A stretch of DNA of 64,000 nucleotides from Paragonimus skrjabini miyazakii. Lineage: Eukaryota > Platyhelminthes > Trematoda > Plagiorchiida > Troglotrematidae. Below the pieces are notes generated by a model. That model saw nothing but the letters and a program-made list of their open reading frames with translations, was not told the DNA's origin and searched no databases. Numbering within the stretch: the first letter of the stretch is position 1; each line of letters begins with the position of its first letter. Of the stretch, positions 12,201 through 26,500 are shown one piece after another. The position numbers and the translations under genes are program-made. The stretch covers positions 69,575 to 133,574 of the forward strand of contig JTDE01000156.1 of assembly GCA_014338405.1 (NCBI GenBank), written 5' to 3'.

Positions 12201-14493
12201 GTGTCTTGCCAGTCGAATGGAAAACAACGCCAAAATATCGTTGAATGGATAAAAATGACATACAACCATGTGTCAAAATTGTAAACACAATCACAATATG
12301 TAAGGGATCCCAAAGGGAAGTTAATGAGTTAAAGTACCCTTTAGATAATACACGAAAGATTCTAAGCTACAAAGGTGGAAGAAGAAAGTAGTACAACTAG
12401 GTTAAAATCAAACATTCATAAATATTGTTTCAACCATTTGTCTTGCTTGAACCTTTTAAATATGTATACTATAAATCTTTTTGAACTTTATATGGAACGC
12501 CTGGAAGCAGATTTTACCATCAGGTTAGTAGCTGTGGGGGAATGATCGATCTACCAGTGTTGATAACAATAAGAAAACAAGAGTCATGACAATTAGTGGA
12601 AACAGTTCGGTTTGAACGTCCATCTGACTGTCACTGTTTCAAGTAGTCAACGTGAACACTGAGTGCGTTGGTTAGAGTTCTCGCGCTTGTGCTTCCACTT
12701 AGAACCCTATGATCCTGCACTATTTCTGATATGCGTTTGAAAACAGAGCACTTTCCGCAGTCAGTGGTGATTTGTAATGGGGTATCATACAAATCAATGT
12801 AACTGTTCATTCTATCTTACATGATGTGTAGAATATCTAACTTCAATTCCTGACAAAGAAGCTTCGGCAAAGTTTGTTCAGTGAACACAAAAACCTTCAG
12901 GGACAATTCGACTTCAGTCATAATACGGTCTACAGCCTTTTGACGCCTTCCGCTGATAGCTTCTCAGTCTCATCACGTTTCAGCTGCTTCAAGGGTAAGG
13001 TGGCATTTTGTACCTTGTCAGGTCAGGAGCTAGCAACCGTTGGTTAAAAACCTCTATGATCACATTTGTGAAATGAAGTGACACGAACAGGGAAATACCG
13101 GATTTTTATGTCTGGCTTTTCAGAGATCCGATGCAATTCAGTATCTCACTGTGCCCTCCAAGACGTGTTAATTGCAAAGACCTAATCCATGATCCTTCTC
13201 TCTAACATCCACAAACAATTAAATTGTTTGCATCTGAGACGTCGAAACGTTCGCGTGACTGAATTTCTTTCAAATTTATTGAGTGTTACTTTTCTTTCTA
13301 TCCACTACTTCAGTAGCGGTGGTTATGAACAAAGGACCTAATGGCAATGTACACTAGAGCTAATAAGCGGTCAGAAAAAATATGTGTACCGTTTCCAGTG
13401 AGCACACTTCCGATCAGTTGCCGACCTCGGTCAGCATAAATTCGACACAATATTTATCGGTTGATCGATAGATAATATTCACGAGGTTTGCAACGGTATG
13501 CGAATCAACGAATGTGCAAGACTGGTGTTAGCAATCAAAATGAGTGGAACAAAATCTTGATAACTGACGCAGGAGGTCATTGAGGTCATCTGCAATCGTG
13601 CCACGGCTGAAGTTTTGAGTCAGCACCGGTCAATTCGCCTGTCAGCCAAATGGCGACAGCACATTTCTTATCGGCACATCGAATGTGGCTACGTAAGTGT
13701 TTTGGTCTGGTTTCTGTCAACAGATATGTGGGCAAACCCAGTTTACCGAAGTGTAATGTGTAAATATGTGTACAAACGACGTCATCTGCGGAACAGATCA
13801 AACCGATTATATGTACTGGATTTGGATTTGTGAACGATAGCCACAACTTTGCAAGGTAGTTGCTTAATTCATGAAGAAACCTAGTGTAATATCTGGTTGT
13901 CCTGCGGAACACCATAGTTGAAAACGTTTAGCGCAGATGGGTATAGTAGAATACAGTATCAAACCGGCTAGCGTATAATAATACAAAACTGCATTTTGTA
14001 AACTATGCTAATCTACTGAACCATTCAAAATATTAACCGCGGCATTTATAGTAACCCACCGGAAAGTTTTACATGCCGAATACACGTTGGAAAAATGTAA
14101 CTATCATAAATGGTAGGGACATTTTGACAACAATATACATTAGCTGGTCACTTTTTCCTTCAAATAACTCAGCACTAGTTTCATTTAAAGCACTACCTAA
14201 ACCAAAGACGCAATGCAAGTCATGTTGTTAAAATCTGACTGTCCACAGAGAATACTAAAGAAAATATCGCTGACAATACTGACTAACGTAATGGTTTATG
14301 TTTGCATTTGCCTCATTATACCTGTCGCTTGAAATCGAATTATTTACCACTCGTAAAACGGTTTACGTTGTCTATGAATATGAGCATCTGCTAAAATAAA
14401 ATGTAGACAACCGTTTTTCAGCCCATAATATGCAGCTGTCAATGAAAAGCTTTTGAATCCAGACAGACTACTTATTCACCAATGGAAACTTAC
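9297..14493 (-). other. slit-like intron 2 (about 5.2 kb)
   Basis: The intron is bounded by gtaagt after the first repeat exon and ccatttcag before the second; phase 2. It contains the inverted SINE-like arms at about 11385-11565 and 11930-12060 and a tail fragment at 11690-11800. Nothing else was recognised. The frame at 13586-13915 on the minus strand has no known domain. Confidence 0.75.
11385..12060. repeat. Inverted pair of SINE-like arms
   Basis: A left arm (about 11430-11565) and a right arm (about 11930-12060) are reverse complements over roughly 120 bp. Shared blocks are CAACTGGCCCGCTTTGT, a run ending AAAGCTAGAATCGAGTT, a CGCTCTTA block and CCAGTAGTGCAC. Between them lies another family tail in plus orientation (about 11690-11800, with GGTTGGCTGAACG and TTGAAATAACCGTAATCC). 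This subfamily differs from the 4.1-kb copy in the CTGGCCCGCTTTG block. The arms could fold into a long imperfect hairpin if transcribed. Confidence 0.65.
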
Positions 14494-14565
14494 AGCGTTT
14501 TCAAATTGTTCAGTCTGTCAAAGCTGGAAACGGTTAACCTGCGTAATTCGCTTCCAATGATTGTT
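14494..14565 (-). CDS. slit: slit-like exon 2, first leucine-rich repeat (72 bp)
   Basis: On the minus strand a pyrimidine-rich acceptor (ttcctttttctctgttctacgtag) precedes an open 72-bp exon that ends in gtaagt. With phase 2 joining, the split Leu codon CT|A completes the end of exon 1, and the exon then reads as one LRR including ELRRLTVSSF and LNNLKTL. That matches the spacing of the first Slit repeat: hydrophobic residues, Phe at position 15, and a closing L-x-x-L-x-x-L. A 72-bp, phase-2, one-repeat exon is the familiar layout of Slit genes. The conserved Asn of the LxxLxLxxN core is not present (Ser/Glu there), so this repeat is slightly divergent. It is too short to appear as an ordinary long open frame; support comes from both splice sites, exact length, phase and repeat pattern. 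Confidence 0.85.
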
Positions 14566-17500
14566 CTACGTAGAACAGAGAAAAAGGAAAAGAATTTATC
14601 GATTAAATGATTCGAACTGTTTCGGTTTAGTTCACACAGTGGTACTGAGAACATATAAAGTCAGGTATCCTTACGTTTGTAAAATCAGCGGTTTTAAGTT
14701 CTCAAATTTTCTATGCAATTGACAGTCTGTGCTGTCTGTGCGGAGTTTTCTAAGTTGCTGTACAACTAAGACAATTTCACTTAATTTGGACAGGTCAATA
14801 AATCCACAAATAGGATTTTGCAGTAACGTTGCTACCTTGAAACGTTTATCGTTAAATTATCGATCATATAAATAGTGTTGAGTCCAGTGGAAATTTTGTA
14901 TTTTGAAGCAGCACAGAGCACAAATTTTATTTCCGTTAGACTAGTTCCATTTCAAATGCAGACATTAATCCAAGTCAAATTATGGTTATCATGCGAAACT
15001 TGCATTTTTTATCTCAGAAAACATTTAGCCAACAGAAGCGAATGGATTTATTGCGAGAATGTTGCCTGTGATAGACTGAAGTTTTTCCGCATTGAAAACC
15101 TTGATTTGACATGGTATGTGATAGATAGAATCGAGAGTTAAAAATGAGACTTCAGTTTTATTTGTGTAAACGATTAACCATTGAGGCAAGTGTCCGTACC
15201 CTGGTTGTACCTGACAATTACTTACACATTCGCTCACAACTCTGCAGCTAAAACATGCGCCAGTCAACATTCAAAAATAGTGTGACCTTACTTTGATCGG
15301 ACATGGACATTGAACGGGCCACCCGTTGATTCACCTATCACTGCATCAAAAATTTCCCAACTATATCTGAGTGTTCTAGAGTTCAAGATGATAGAGGAGA
15401 GACAGGGGAGCTTGAATACTTCCGGAGACTTCAGTGATAGAGGATATTTCGATCGTTTTTTGAAAACTCCCTATACATGTCCGTATTACCCTAAGGGAAT
15501 TCAGCTCGCCTTCTCAGTGAGGCACGTGGGTCATGTGGATTCTCGCGCCGTTTGCTTCAGTGGCTTGCACGATATTTACTCCGCGATCGAACTGACAACA
15601 GACAACTAGACGGAAGATGGCAAACGTTATAGCCAACACATATACACCGATGGTAAAGAATGAAGGTAAACGATAAAGAAAGGTTCAAAAAGACACTGGA
15701 AATCTGGTAAGGGAATAGTACTTTTCTTATGCCAACTGCGTTGCTGCATTCACTCTGGAGAAGAAGAATCGGATTCATGGAATTTAAGAAAAAATGGTTG
15801 GAAAAGTGGAAGAAACAAAGTTGATTGAATCGTTAAAGTTGAAGGCGTATTCACATGTATATATCTATATATAGTAAAAGGAGAGAAGACAGAAGGTTGA
15901 TGTTGTATATGAGGACTGAACAGTTCAAAAAGTCATTTTCTGCATTAATAGTTTAACGCCATTGAGAACGAAAAACTCATACCCCTACATCCTGTGGTTT
16001 TAAAATATGAGTAATCTTCGAGGGTTTGACCACTTTTAGAACTACGACAAGTAGCAGCTTCCGTTGTTGTCTAACATGCATCCGGATTTCCATTTACCTT
16101 TTTATAAATTAGCTAAACAAACAGCTACCGAGGCAACTAACATACTGATTTACTTTCATAAAAGATCGCTTTTCTAGAGACAATTTCAATACAAACAAAA
16201 CGCAGACTTTTACAAGTTTAAGCAAACATCCCAGTTTAATCGTGAAGTAAACGTGTGTGCACTTCCAAATGGACTTTGATATCTTTAGAAAATGAACCCT
16301 GGGTTCGATGCTATCATTTCAGTGCGAACGCTTTCATACTAAAAGAGATATCTACATACCCTATTGAATTTCACCTCAGAATTATCAACCGGGGATACCT
16401 GATGGTTTGCTGGGTTTTCAACTGGTTATTTTATATTTTGTGTAAACTGAAAACGTTTATCGAACAGAACTTATATTGTATATTAATATCATTAATAGAG
16501 TGGACCATCAGCATCTATGGGAAAACGATTGCACTCATCCCTTGTTGAAGCTTTCATTCATTAATGCTGTGAACTATCGTTTCAACACGAGTTTCTAAAT
16601 GCAAGTCCGTAAAATTCATGAATTCGGGGATCTTAACCGCAAGTAAGTGTAGCAATTAAATACTACTCACATCGTTTAGTACATATACAGTCCACTCATG
16701 AATGAGATTAAAGTTGGATATCGGTTGTTATTGAATAGCAAAGTATACACAATTCTTTACCAATAATTCCAGCTACCTGTGACCAAAACTACTCATTTTT
16801 ATCCAAAATTAAAGTAACCTTGATATAGTAAGATTGATTGAAAGTTTACTAGTTTGTCGCCGTTAACCCTGTTGCCTACCGCATAAAATAGTGCTTAATT
16901 AGTTGCATTCCTTTATAGTGCACCAATAAAATCACCGTTTGATTTCCGCAAAATTGTTTGCAAGAAAGTGTTGAAAACATTTCGTTAAAATTATTGTAAC
17001 AGTTTTTGACATTATTTCTACGTCTAACATATGAATTTTACATGAATTGATGAGAAGCGTGAAATGTTTCCACAAAATGTATGCATCTGACTTGTGTCAC
17101 TGAGAGATAAAAATTTGTAACCTGAAAGACTTTTCTTACTCATTTAAATCAAACAGTTATTTAGAGGACAACGGAGCTGTTGAGTCTAATGCCACTACTA
17201 TATTTTTTAACTCATAATTACACATCACAATTAAATACTTGTATCATCACTTATTGTTATTGTTTCTCCTTAGAGGTTTTGAGGTTGAGGATAAATAACA
17301 ATGTATGCAAAAGTACGGCGTGTTGAACGCGTTACATTTTAATCTAGTTGGGCGCATTTTAGCAATAGCTTCTTGACTCATTATTACTTGTATTCCGTTG
17401 TACTGCGGGGTTTTCGCAATGTCTTACTTTGGATCTGGGAGTCCTTTGTTATACCTGTTTGATGGTACCGGTTTCTACTATCTATTTTAGTAAACAGAAT

Positions 17501-20500
17501 AAGCTCCCCGTAACCAGCAAGGCTGTTTATATCCCTTCACAGCTTTCAACACCGACCAACTCAAATAAGCCATGGAAGGTTGGCGATCGATTTTCAAAAG
17601 GATGTCACAAGATCACTGGCGGTTCTGACATTCAATTACGTAGCACGTTCTACTGATTCCCTGACTGATGCTCACTTGCCTTTTACTCACTCACAAGTCT
17701 GACTGGGTACTATAATTCCCTTGTTTGTTCCGTAAAATCCATTTCACAATGTTCAATCAACGTAACTAAGGCAGCAAATAGGTTACGATCAAGCAATTTC
17801 CTAAAAGCAAATTTACGCAGTAGTAGGACCACACACGACAAATTTATAAGCTCAATGACAAAGACAGACTGTCACCAAATAGATATGGAGCATAACGTAC
17901 AAGGTATCTTAAAAAGAGCTCTAAATGTTTGTTGATTTATTTCCACCTTTGGTAAGATATGAATCTTTTCAAATATTAAAATAGCTGGTCATTTGAATGA
18001 TTTTGTCACAAAACTAATAGATCAAGTGGAATGAAAAGAAATAGCCATAATGTTTAGATCCGTCTGTCAGTCATATGTCAAATCGAGCTCCAACCTAGCA
18101 AGAGGTGGTCGTTCAACTTTTGAAAATTTCAGAACTAAATGTCACGACATTCACAATTTTATCTATAACCTCTGCGAGTGAATCCGCACCCAATTCAATC
18201 AGAAAGTTTTTCCGCACAAACGCAGTTTTAGATCCACACGAGATGTTTAGACAATTTAATGCAGTGAGATTCATGAACGCCAATGTTGATTCTTAGTGAT
18301 TCAGAAATCCATTTTTCGGGAAACAGTTTATGTTCGTAGCATGGGGGCTTTCCCAAAATGTTATGGGGAAAGCTCGCCAGAATAGTTAAATTAATCTGAA
18401 CGATAAAATTAGTACGGTTCAGTGCACACAAATGCTCGCCGGAACCGAACTTCCTAAAACGATACAAGCCGTTTGAAAAGAATTCTTTGCAGCGTCCAGT
18501 TGAATCCAACTTTAAACAAAAATGCTCAAAACTTAAGATATATTTTCCATTAGAAGCTAAGTATACACGTTTGCAATGCATGTTAACAGATCTTCCTTTT
18601 TAATGATCAGAGAATAGTGTCTAACATCAAGGAGGTTAGTTACTTAACGATAGTTCAGTGAAACGGGCGGTCGACCTAATAACCGGATAGACAATAACTT
18701 TGGCTCGCAATACGAACTCAGTGGGCCGATTTGCTTACCGATTATTTCTTTCTTAAGAGAACGGTCAGAAGCAAAATCGATGTACAAGAGACTTTAACGT
18801 ATGAATGTTCAATGCCAAACTTATTAGTTTCTCTTCTTAAGAGCAGAAATTTCAATGGTCTGTCAAGTAAATTAACCCGTGAGCTACAGCAACATCAAAA
18901 CAAATGGATTCGACTTAGCCTTAATTTGTGATGCCAGTCCATCTTCAGGTTATTGAAACCATCTTATGGTCTAAAATTGTTAGTCTTACCTTATTGTTAC
19001 TGATCATCAAAATCTGACCAAAAAGTGGTCCAGTCAAGTAACCCTAGGTATTTCGAACAACACACTTTATTGACGAGCACTGAGTCTAAAGGTAAATGAG
19101 AGCCTCCCTTGTAAGTTTCATTCTTAGTTGGGTAGTCGAATCGCGTTCACATGAATTAGTAAGTTTTACTCAGTTCGTGATTTGAAGTCTGGATGCTAAG
19201 TACGTGCAGACAGACGTTTCTATTGACACTTGCATTGAACCTGTCTTATTGAAAAACGCCCAGGTTTGTGTTTTCCCTCTCCTTCTAAATTGTTCGTCTC
19301 AATTTGTATTGTACGGTTTATTTCAGAATTTAAAATTTTGGCTGCCAGTTGCGTTTTGAGGTCTGCCAGTTGTGTCTTGGCCGTGTGATTAGAATTAATA
19401 AACTAGACTTATTATCGAACTTACATTTCCCCTCATCTGACTTTCTTTCTTTATTCAAAGGATATTTCAGTCTACTGGCAACCACACGGAAGAATGACAT
19501 ATCGTCAATTCAACTCTTACTATATTTTGACCTTTGACCGAGTCATAAAATGTAACTGACAGTAAGAGAGATAAGCGATTCACCGTTGTTCTGTCTTTCC
19601 CATAGTCAACTTTGCAGGTCTGTTCAGCACATCACAGCTTGCTGGTACGTGTATGCACCCAATCAGCTCCTGCGCGGTTTTACCTCCATCTGTCCAGGAT
19701 GTCGGGAGGTCACAACAAAGCGAAACACTGCAGTCACTGTGTGAATAAATGTGATGAAGCACTCAGCACCGGTCAGACCGGATAACAACACGTTGACAAC
19801 TGTCGTTAACATCAGTGTTCCGTTCTGTGAACCAAAACCTTAGGGGTTCAAATGGAGGACGAATAGCAGAGGTCAAGACAAGCCGACAGGAGGTTTGCAT
19901 GATCTGAATGCATATCCAAGTGGCTGGCTTGTTGTGATTAGGAACACACCTGTCAGAAGTTAGCAATAAGGGAGTGACGCTTTTCGTAGATAATTTTATC
20001 CGTTGTTATTAACCGCCTGGAACAAAACGTTTACTTCCGTCATAATTTGTGCTAACTCGTATCTTTTGCAAGCATGCTTCTAGCATGCCTGTGTGTTACT
20101 CAGTAACGGTATAAGTGAAGGTTCGGGAATTTAGGTTATTTCAAAATTGAACACCACCCACACTCGATTGCGGCCTTTGCCTTCAGATAAACCTTTCGGC
20201 TAGTCCACTTCGAAAGGAGGCACTAGATCCGAGTTTTTCTCTTATTAGACCTCATCAGTAGTGCATATCCGTGCAAATGCTTGCATATTCTTGAAAAGGA
20301 TATGCATCCAGGATATGTCTAGGGGACTAGGTGAAGTAAATTAACGTAGATAACTGTCGGCATCGACATTGTTGCCCTATTTCAACCCATCTTTAGTCAC
20401 ACGGTATGCAACTTTTGTGCACAAGCTTCACGTGTATATACGTTAAGATAAGTCGGTGGCTTTAGACTTATGGCGTTCCAAACTAGCACGAAATAAGTAA

Positions 20501-23500
20501 TGTGGGCATGTTGTTAACTTAGTCAGAATAACCCCTAAAATGTAGGGCTATACAGTTAGTAAACAGAGACAGAGTGTGCTTAAGGATGAAAGTTTACAAC
20601 AGAAGATAGTATGAAAAAACACTACATTTTGTAAAGTGTAATCTTTGACAACATTTAGGCAACGCACATTTGGTCCGATATAGACTTCCATGTTACCGTT
20701 TTAGTTGAGCTGCAAGATACAAGATGCTCTTGGACTAAGGGAACATAACAGTCTTGAGGATACGCTTAGTTACCTTATGATTATTTTGTTAACAGTAAAA
20801 ACACGTCTTTTTCAAGACATTTTAATGTAGCAAATTGATAGATAAACCGGATATCTTCTTCAGGTGGTGCATTCAGTGTTGGATGTAAAGTGAATATATG
20901 ATATTTCCAGTACTCTGAATTCTAAAAGAGTGATATTTCTGTCAAAAGTTTTGAGAAAAGAAGCTTTGCTCAGATCAACAGTTTAGATTCCTGTACCGCC
21001 CTCCCGATAACCAGTGTGTCAACATTCAGTGACCTACGGTAGTCACTGTCTAATGATGACTTTCAAATGAGAACACACAGAAAATATCCTTTTTGTGTGA
21101 GTTGTTTCATTTAATTTGCGCTCCGGTATGCAATTTACTACCTCGACAAAAAACAACTGACTACCGATTTGGGACTGAGGTACCTAACTTTCAACAGAAA
21201 CATTATTGCATCAACACATAACAAATTGGGTGGTCCGAAAACTCAGATATGTTTGTTTGTAAAAGTTCACAACTTTTGTAAAACTGTCTGTCGCCTCTTG
21301 CCGAAACAACTACGACAACAGCTGCTGTTCGGAAACCGCAGTTGTTCAAATCGGTCTAGGCTAGCTTAATAGCTTCATGGAAAAAGAGGGCAACCTAAAT
21401 TCAAGTAATGTTTTTGGTATCATTTCGCTACAACTTTACAAGTGCACGTTGTAGTTAACATTATGCACACGGTAAAATTATACTGTTCACCACTCGCAAA
21501 CAAAATAAAATTAGACGCAGCAGAAACCGTTAGTAGTGCACATACGTGCACCATGTCAGTCGAATTTTGCTACCACAGCAAGGGATAACTAACAGCTTAT
21601 TAATATAGTTTACAAACAGTGCATTACAGTCTTTTCATAAGATGGACCCTTGCACAATGCAGCAATATGTTATTGATAGCTGCGCAGACGATTCAAAAGA
21701 CTTCGATAGCATCAGTTTAGTGTTTTGCATTCACAACACAATCAATGAAACTGGTTGTTGGCTCAGTGCCAGTTGTACAATTGGCTTAACGCGTTGGACA
21801 TGCCAGTTGTTAAACCCGTCTACAAACATGCTCATCTATTCGACGACGCAAATGTTACTCACTTTTACCGCTATAGGTTATGGGTCACATCTTACAACCT
21901 TAAGCCGTTGTGTTGTGCTAAGAGACATATCGAAAAAGTGGTTTCAAACCGAAAGGTCATTCGATAAAAAGACTTAAAAAGATTTAAAAGACTTATCCTT
22001 CATTACTGTGCAGTAGCTACATTAGTTCTCGGAAAGACGTTTACTTCTGAGGAGGCTGGGTACGGCTCAGTAGAACAAGTGACGTCAAGCAGAATGTTAC
22101 CTCATTGGGCATACTGTCTTACAGCTGATTATTATAATCTCTCAATAAAAGTGTACCTTAAGGGTTAAGCAATTTGTTTTTGCGAGCACATTTTAAATTA
22201 TCAAATTTAACTACAACTGTCCTTAGGTATCTGATGAATACATGAATCAAAATCATCGGTGTAGCTCTAAAATTAACACGATTTATTTGTAAACTACAAT
22301 ATTTTAAAGCTAGACGTAGTGCTTACCAGTAAAACAACGATTCTCTGAAATTGTTACTTAGTCTATGCTCAGTAAAAGACTATTATACCAAAATCTGATT
22401 CTCTTAGTAGAACATGACAGATAGTTGCTACTGGTTTTGCCGACCACCTTCCGTCCAGACTCCAATTCTATAGAAATGCGCCCACAAAATTCCTACAGTT
22501 GAACAATGTTGACATACCAAGTTTCCTTATTTACTAACAAAGAGATTCAGAGTGAAAATCCGTTACGTAAAACATTCGGTGCCCAAGGTCCATCGGGTAC
22601 AGTCACAGCTAAAACAGGTTGAACGAGTCACCGTTTCTGGGGAAGGCCGCAGATGTGCATGCCGTCTACTGAAAACCGGAGGTGGTTTCCTACCTCTTCA
22701 CGTCCAGGTGATACCTCAAGACAGTCCAGTAATGGAGAAGGCAAATAGTCTGCGTCATCTTTGGCACAAGATGACCTACCCCGTCATGACTACAATCAGC
22801 TGCCTTCAAGTGGTTTTTGTACTAACTATGCATCAAGTGGGTTGTTTTGCAAGTCTCCCTCACTCAACATGCTGTCTCGACATTGTCATGTTAGAGTAAC
22901 ATCCAACACCTTACCGTGTTTGATCAAATCTACCCCCACTTCGACAATCGGTTATCTTGGATTATTACTTAGAAAATTCCTGGTAGACTACAACCCTAGA
23001 TTTTCTGTCACTGTCACTTCCACCAAAGTGCAACCTTTGATTTCCCGACTCATTTGATCTGTGACAAAGTCCCTGACAAAGTCACGGCTGCCGATTAACC
23101 ATAGGAAATTCTGTCTCATGCAAAGTAATTTTTAACCTCAAGACAAAATATAGTTATGAGGATTTCGGAAGAGTGACTCAGTGTTAAAAGATGTATATAA
23201 ACAAGTGTGCCTTTGTGAAGAAACGTTTTAATTGGGATAAATGCACAGAGTAAGTGAAGAAAGCGCCAGTAACAGGCTTCTGTGAACGAGATTGTGTGTA
23301 TTGGCAAGCAATGTAATAATGATTATTATGCGTAGTCTAAAAAGAGTGGCCACATATGGAGATCGTAGACTACGAACAGAAACTCAGCTACAGCTACGAT
23401 TCTTCATTAGTCAAGTTGTTATATACTATCGTCAGTTAAACTCAAATTGCCCACGTTACAAGATGAGTCTTTATAAAGGAAAATTAGAATTTAGTTCCTA

Positions 23501-26500
23501 CTCCGTTTGCCCACTGATTTGACTACTCTTCCAATATAGCTTTAATTTTGTCGTTGATTGTCATGGACACAAATTTTGTCCTACAGCTCCACAACAAGTC
23601 CAAGGGTAATTAATTTATGTGATCAACGTGAGATCTGTTGTCAGCATTTCTGAACATGGAATTAACTCGACTTTTCCTATCGTTATTCTGTGTGGTCGAT
23701 TTGCAACCTCTGCCCAAGTGATTTAGTACAATGGTGACTATGAATCACTGGATTTTCTTTTAGACAGAATAACATGCACTTGTAAACCCCAAAATTCCCC
23801 GATGTGAAGTGGTACTTTGGCGATGTTGAGAGGGTGCGCGAGATTGAGTGGACAGACCACACACTTAAGTCACACAACATCCAGCTTCTGAGTATAATTA
23901 GGCCATCTTAATCAATATCTTTAGTTTCCGCCCAATGTAAAGATAACTGCTAATTTTTTTCGTCATTAGACAATTCGAATGTCTCAAATAAGTTTGGTTA
24001 ACACGCTAAATAGACCGTAATTTTAGCTCATCTACAGATGGAATAGTGATATATTTTTATAGATGTCTATGTATGTAAAGTATACCATATCTACACGGTG
24101 CAGGCACCGTTTGATTTTTATTATCTAGCTGGATATGATAACGATATGAATTAAACGATTTTGAAGTGTCCTGTCGTTGTCGGTTTTGGTTTCACACAAA
24201 AGTGGTTGATGAAACTAACCCGTCATTCATGAACCTAGAAATTCGATCGTCGAAATCTCCAACGTTTGGTCCTTGCGGCCTTTGGATACAGACGTTCCAA
24301 ACCCCTGACTTCTTGACCCTCACGATGATTGACAAGCAGTTGGTGGTCTACGGACTTAGCACCGGAATTTGTTGTTGTATATGACTGCATAGCATCCACG
24401 CTTTCGACACAAACTTGTTGGTAACCGACGAGTGATTTTGTGGGTATCAAATCTCAGGGACAAATCGGCACTTGAATACTAACTGGTTATCGTCATTTGC
24501 GGTAAACCGCAGAAATTGTGATTTGGTGAGATGCTGATTAGATATAGCAAGGTATATTGAATGAAGCGAATACAGAACATTACAAATTCTTCTGACTGTT
24601 CTGTTTAATTTCCAGTAGGTCAACCTGTTCAGTAGTAACTATAATATTCATAAATCTTTACAATCTTCCATTTGTAAGCAAGAATGGGTCTGTATGAATA
24701 TATCTTTTCAAAATAAACAAAAGTAATCATCACCATCAGCAATATGTACGGTAGACAGACGATCACTGACGCATATACTGAAGAATATTTGTTCCAATAC
24801 TGCGACCACCCAACTCTCAGAACTGGTACAAAAAATACTAATGACTCAAACCTACTTAGAAAAAGTTATAAAGTTTACACTCTTTCGCTATCACTAACGA
24901 GAGCAATAACGAGAACTGATGGTTTGCGACTGATTTGAAAATACAAACTATTTTGACGTGACCGGATATGTTACAACGTATTCCGTTAGTATTTTGTTCA
25001 TTTTTATTCCCTCTGGTTTACATGGAATAACTGTTGCTTGGATAGAAACGTGAAAGCTGTGAAACAGTCCGCCTATGGGCCCACTTGTGCGTGAACGCAC
25101 AAATTCGTCAGAAACGATACTGAACAGTCTATGTATTTTCTTCCAGATGAAGGCAGACAACCGAAGTAAAACCTATAAGCGTGACAATATCATTAGGCAT
25201 ATGTATAATTTAATTCACATATTATTTGATAAGTTTACTTTTGATTTTAATTCGCTTCCAACTAATTTCGGTCATTTGTGGATTATCCCACTTTGCCAAG
25301 GTAAAACTGTTGATAATATCTCTTCTATTTATTAACAGCTTTCAGTTCAGCTAATTTTTCATCGAATCTATACATTTTTCTGTTGATGGCTACATACTGA
25401 GCAACCATATTTAGACGTGACCTCCTAGTGATTTTTGCACACCTGATTTGACAAGATGCTCTAGGTGTCTACCAGTATAGGCTAACTATTAAATGTGCGA
25501 GTATGGAGGCTGGTGTACAAAATGGTCGGAATGCATTACAAAGCCTTATTGAATAAAACCACATGTTTCAATGTAGTAATCCAATTAAGAGCTGATCAAA
25601 TGTGATTGACACGTGTATTTCCCACACACAAGCAAACCGGTCAAACTGCAAATGAACACGAGATGAATGAAGACAGATTAGCCAGTGTAACAGACGACAA
25701 ATAGCTGACAACAGGGTTTCAGATAGGAGATGCACCTACTGATTGAACGAGTAAACCTGCATCACCATCTACTTTTCAATATGGACAAGATTTCGTTTAG
25801 CATGACCGAGTAAGTATTAATCAATGAATGGACGAGACTTGTGTCCTTAGCCTACTATAATAATGCCCATAGCCTATCTTAAGTTTATACGTTTGGTCGT
25901 TGTTCAAACAGATCTAGTATTTGATTACATAAGAAGAGGTGAACTAAGCAGTTTGCATTTTTAAAAAATACTGTGTGAAACCTTGTCGACATCAGTTATT
26001 GCCAATTCTGTCGTTTCCACCCCACTTCTTCGAAAAAATGTCACAGTTCAGGCATTACATAGGTTGATTTTGAAATCAGTATATTAGGTTAACACATATT
26101 TCTGTTCTTAGTGTTACATTCGGATATATGAAGCTATTGGCTCAATGTAAGTAGTATTTTCCGGCTTAACGTTCACTCTACGGCAACTAATGGCTGAGAA
26201 AATAGGAACGTTTGTAATGCTATCCAACTCATCGTTTTCTCTACAATTCTTTCATGCAGTATAATCTATGCTCTACTAGGCAAACGCATTAGGAGTTTAT
26301 CGTCGATCGTTTAGTAGTGTCGTTGAAAAAAGGATTGTTGTATGGTTAACAGCACCAATGATAATAAAACCTAACCGTTACACGTGACAACATTTATAGC
26401 AAAGATTTTGGTGTGTTTAGTTAAATTATACTCCTAAGTTAAAGTGTAATAAAAAAAGCTCGTTTTGTGCGTTACCTTCAGGCCAAATGCAGTACAATAA

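Noticed and set aside
13586..13915. SADDVV on the minus strand resembling an RT YADD box
   Set aside because: No other RT block is present on either side in any frame.
15310..15609. GPPVDSPI resembling a Penelope RT GTPMGSPI motif
   Set aside because: The similarity is limited to about eight residues and no YVDD box or flanking block follows.
18228..18581. 117-codon minus-strand frame with LTILASFPHNIL inside slit-like intron 1
   Set aside because: Position between exon 1 and the first repeat leaves no room for another repeat, since those exons already join in frame; the LRR pattern is not met.
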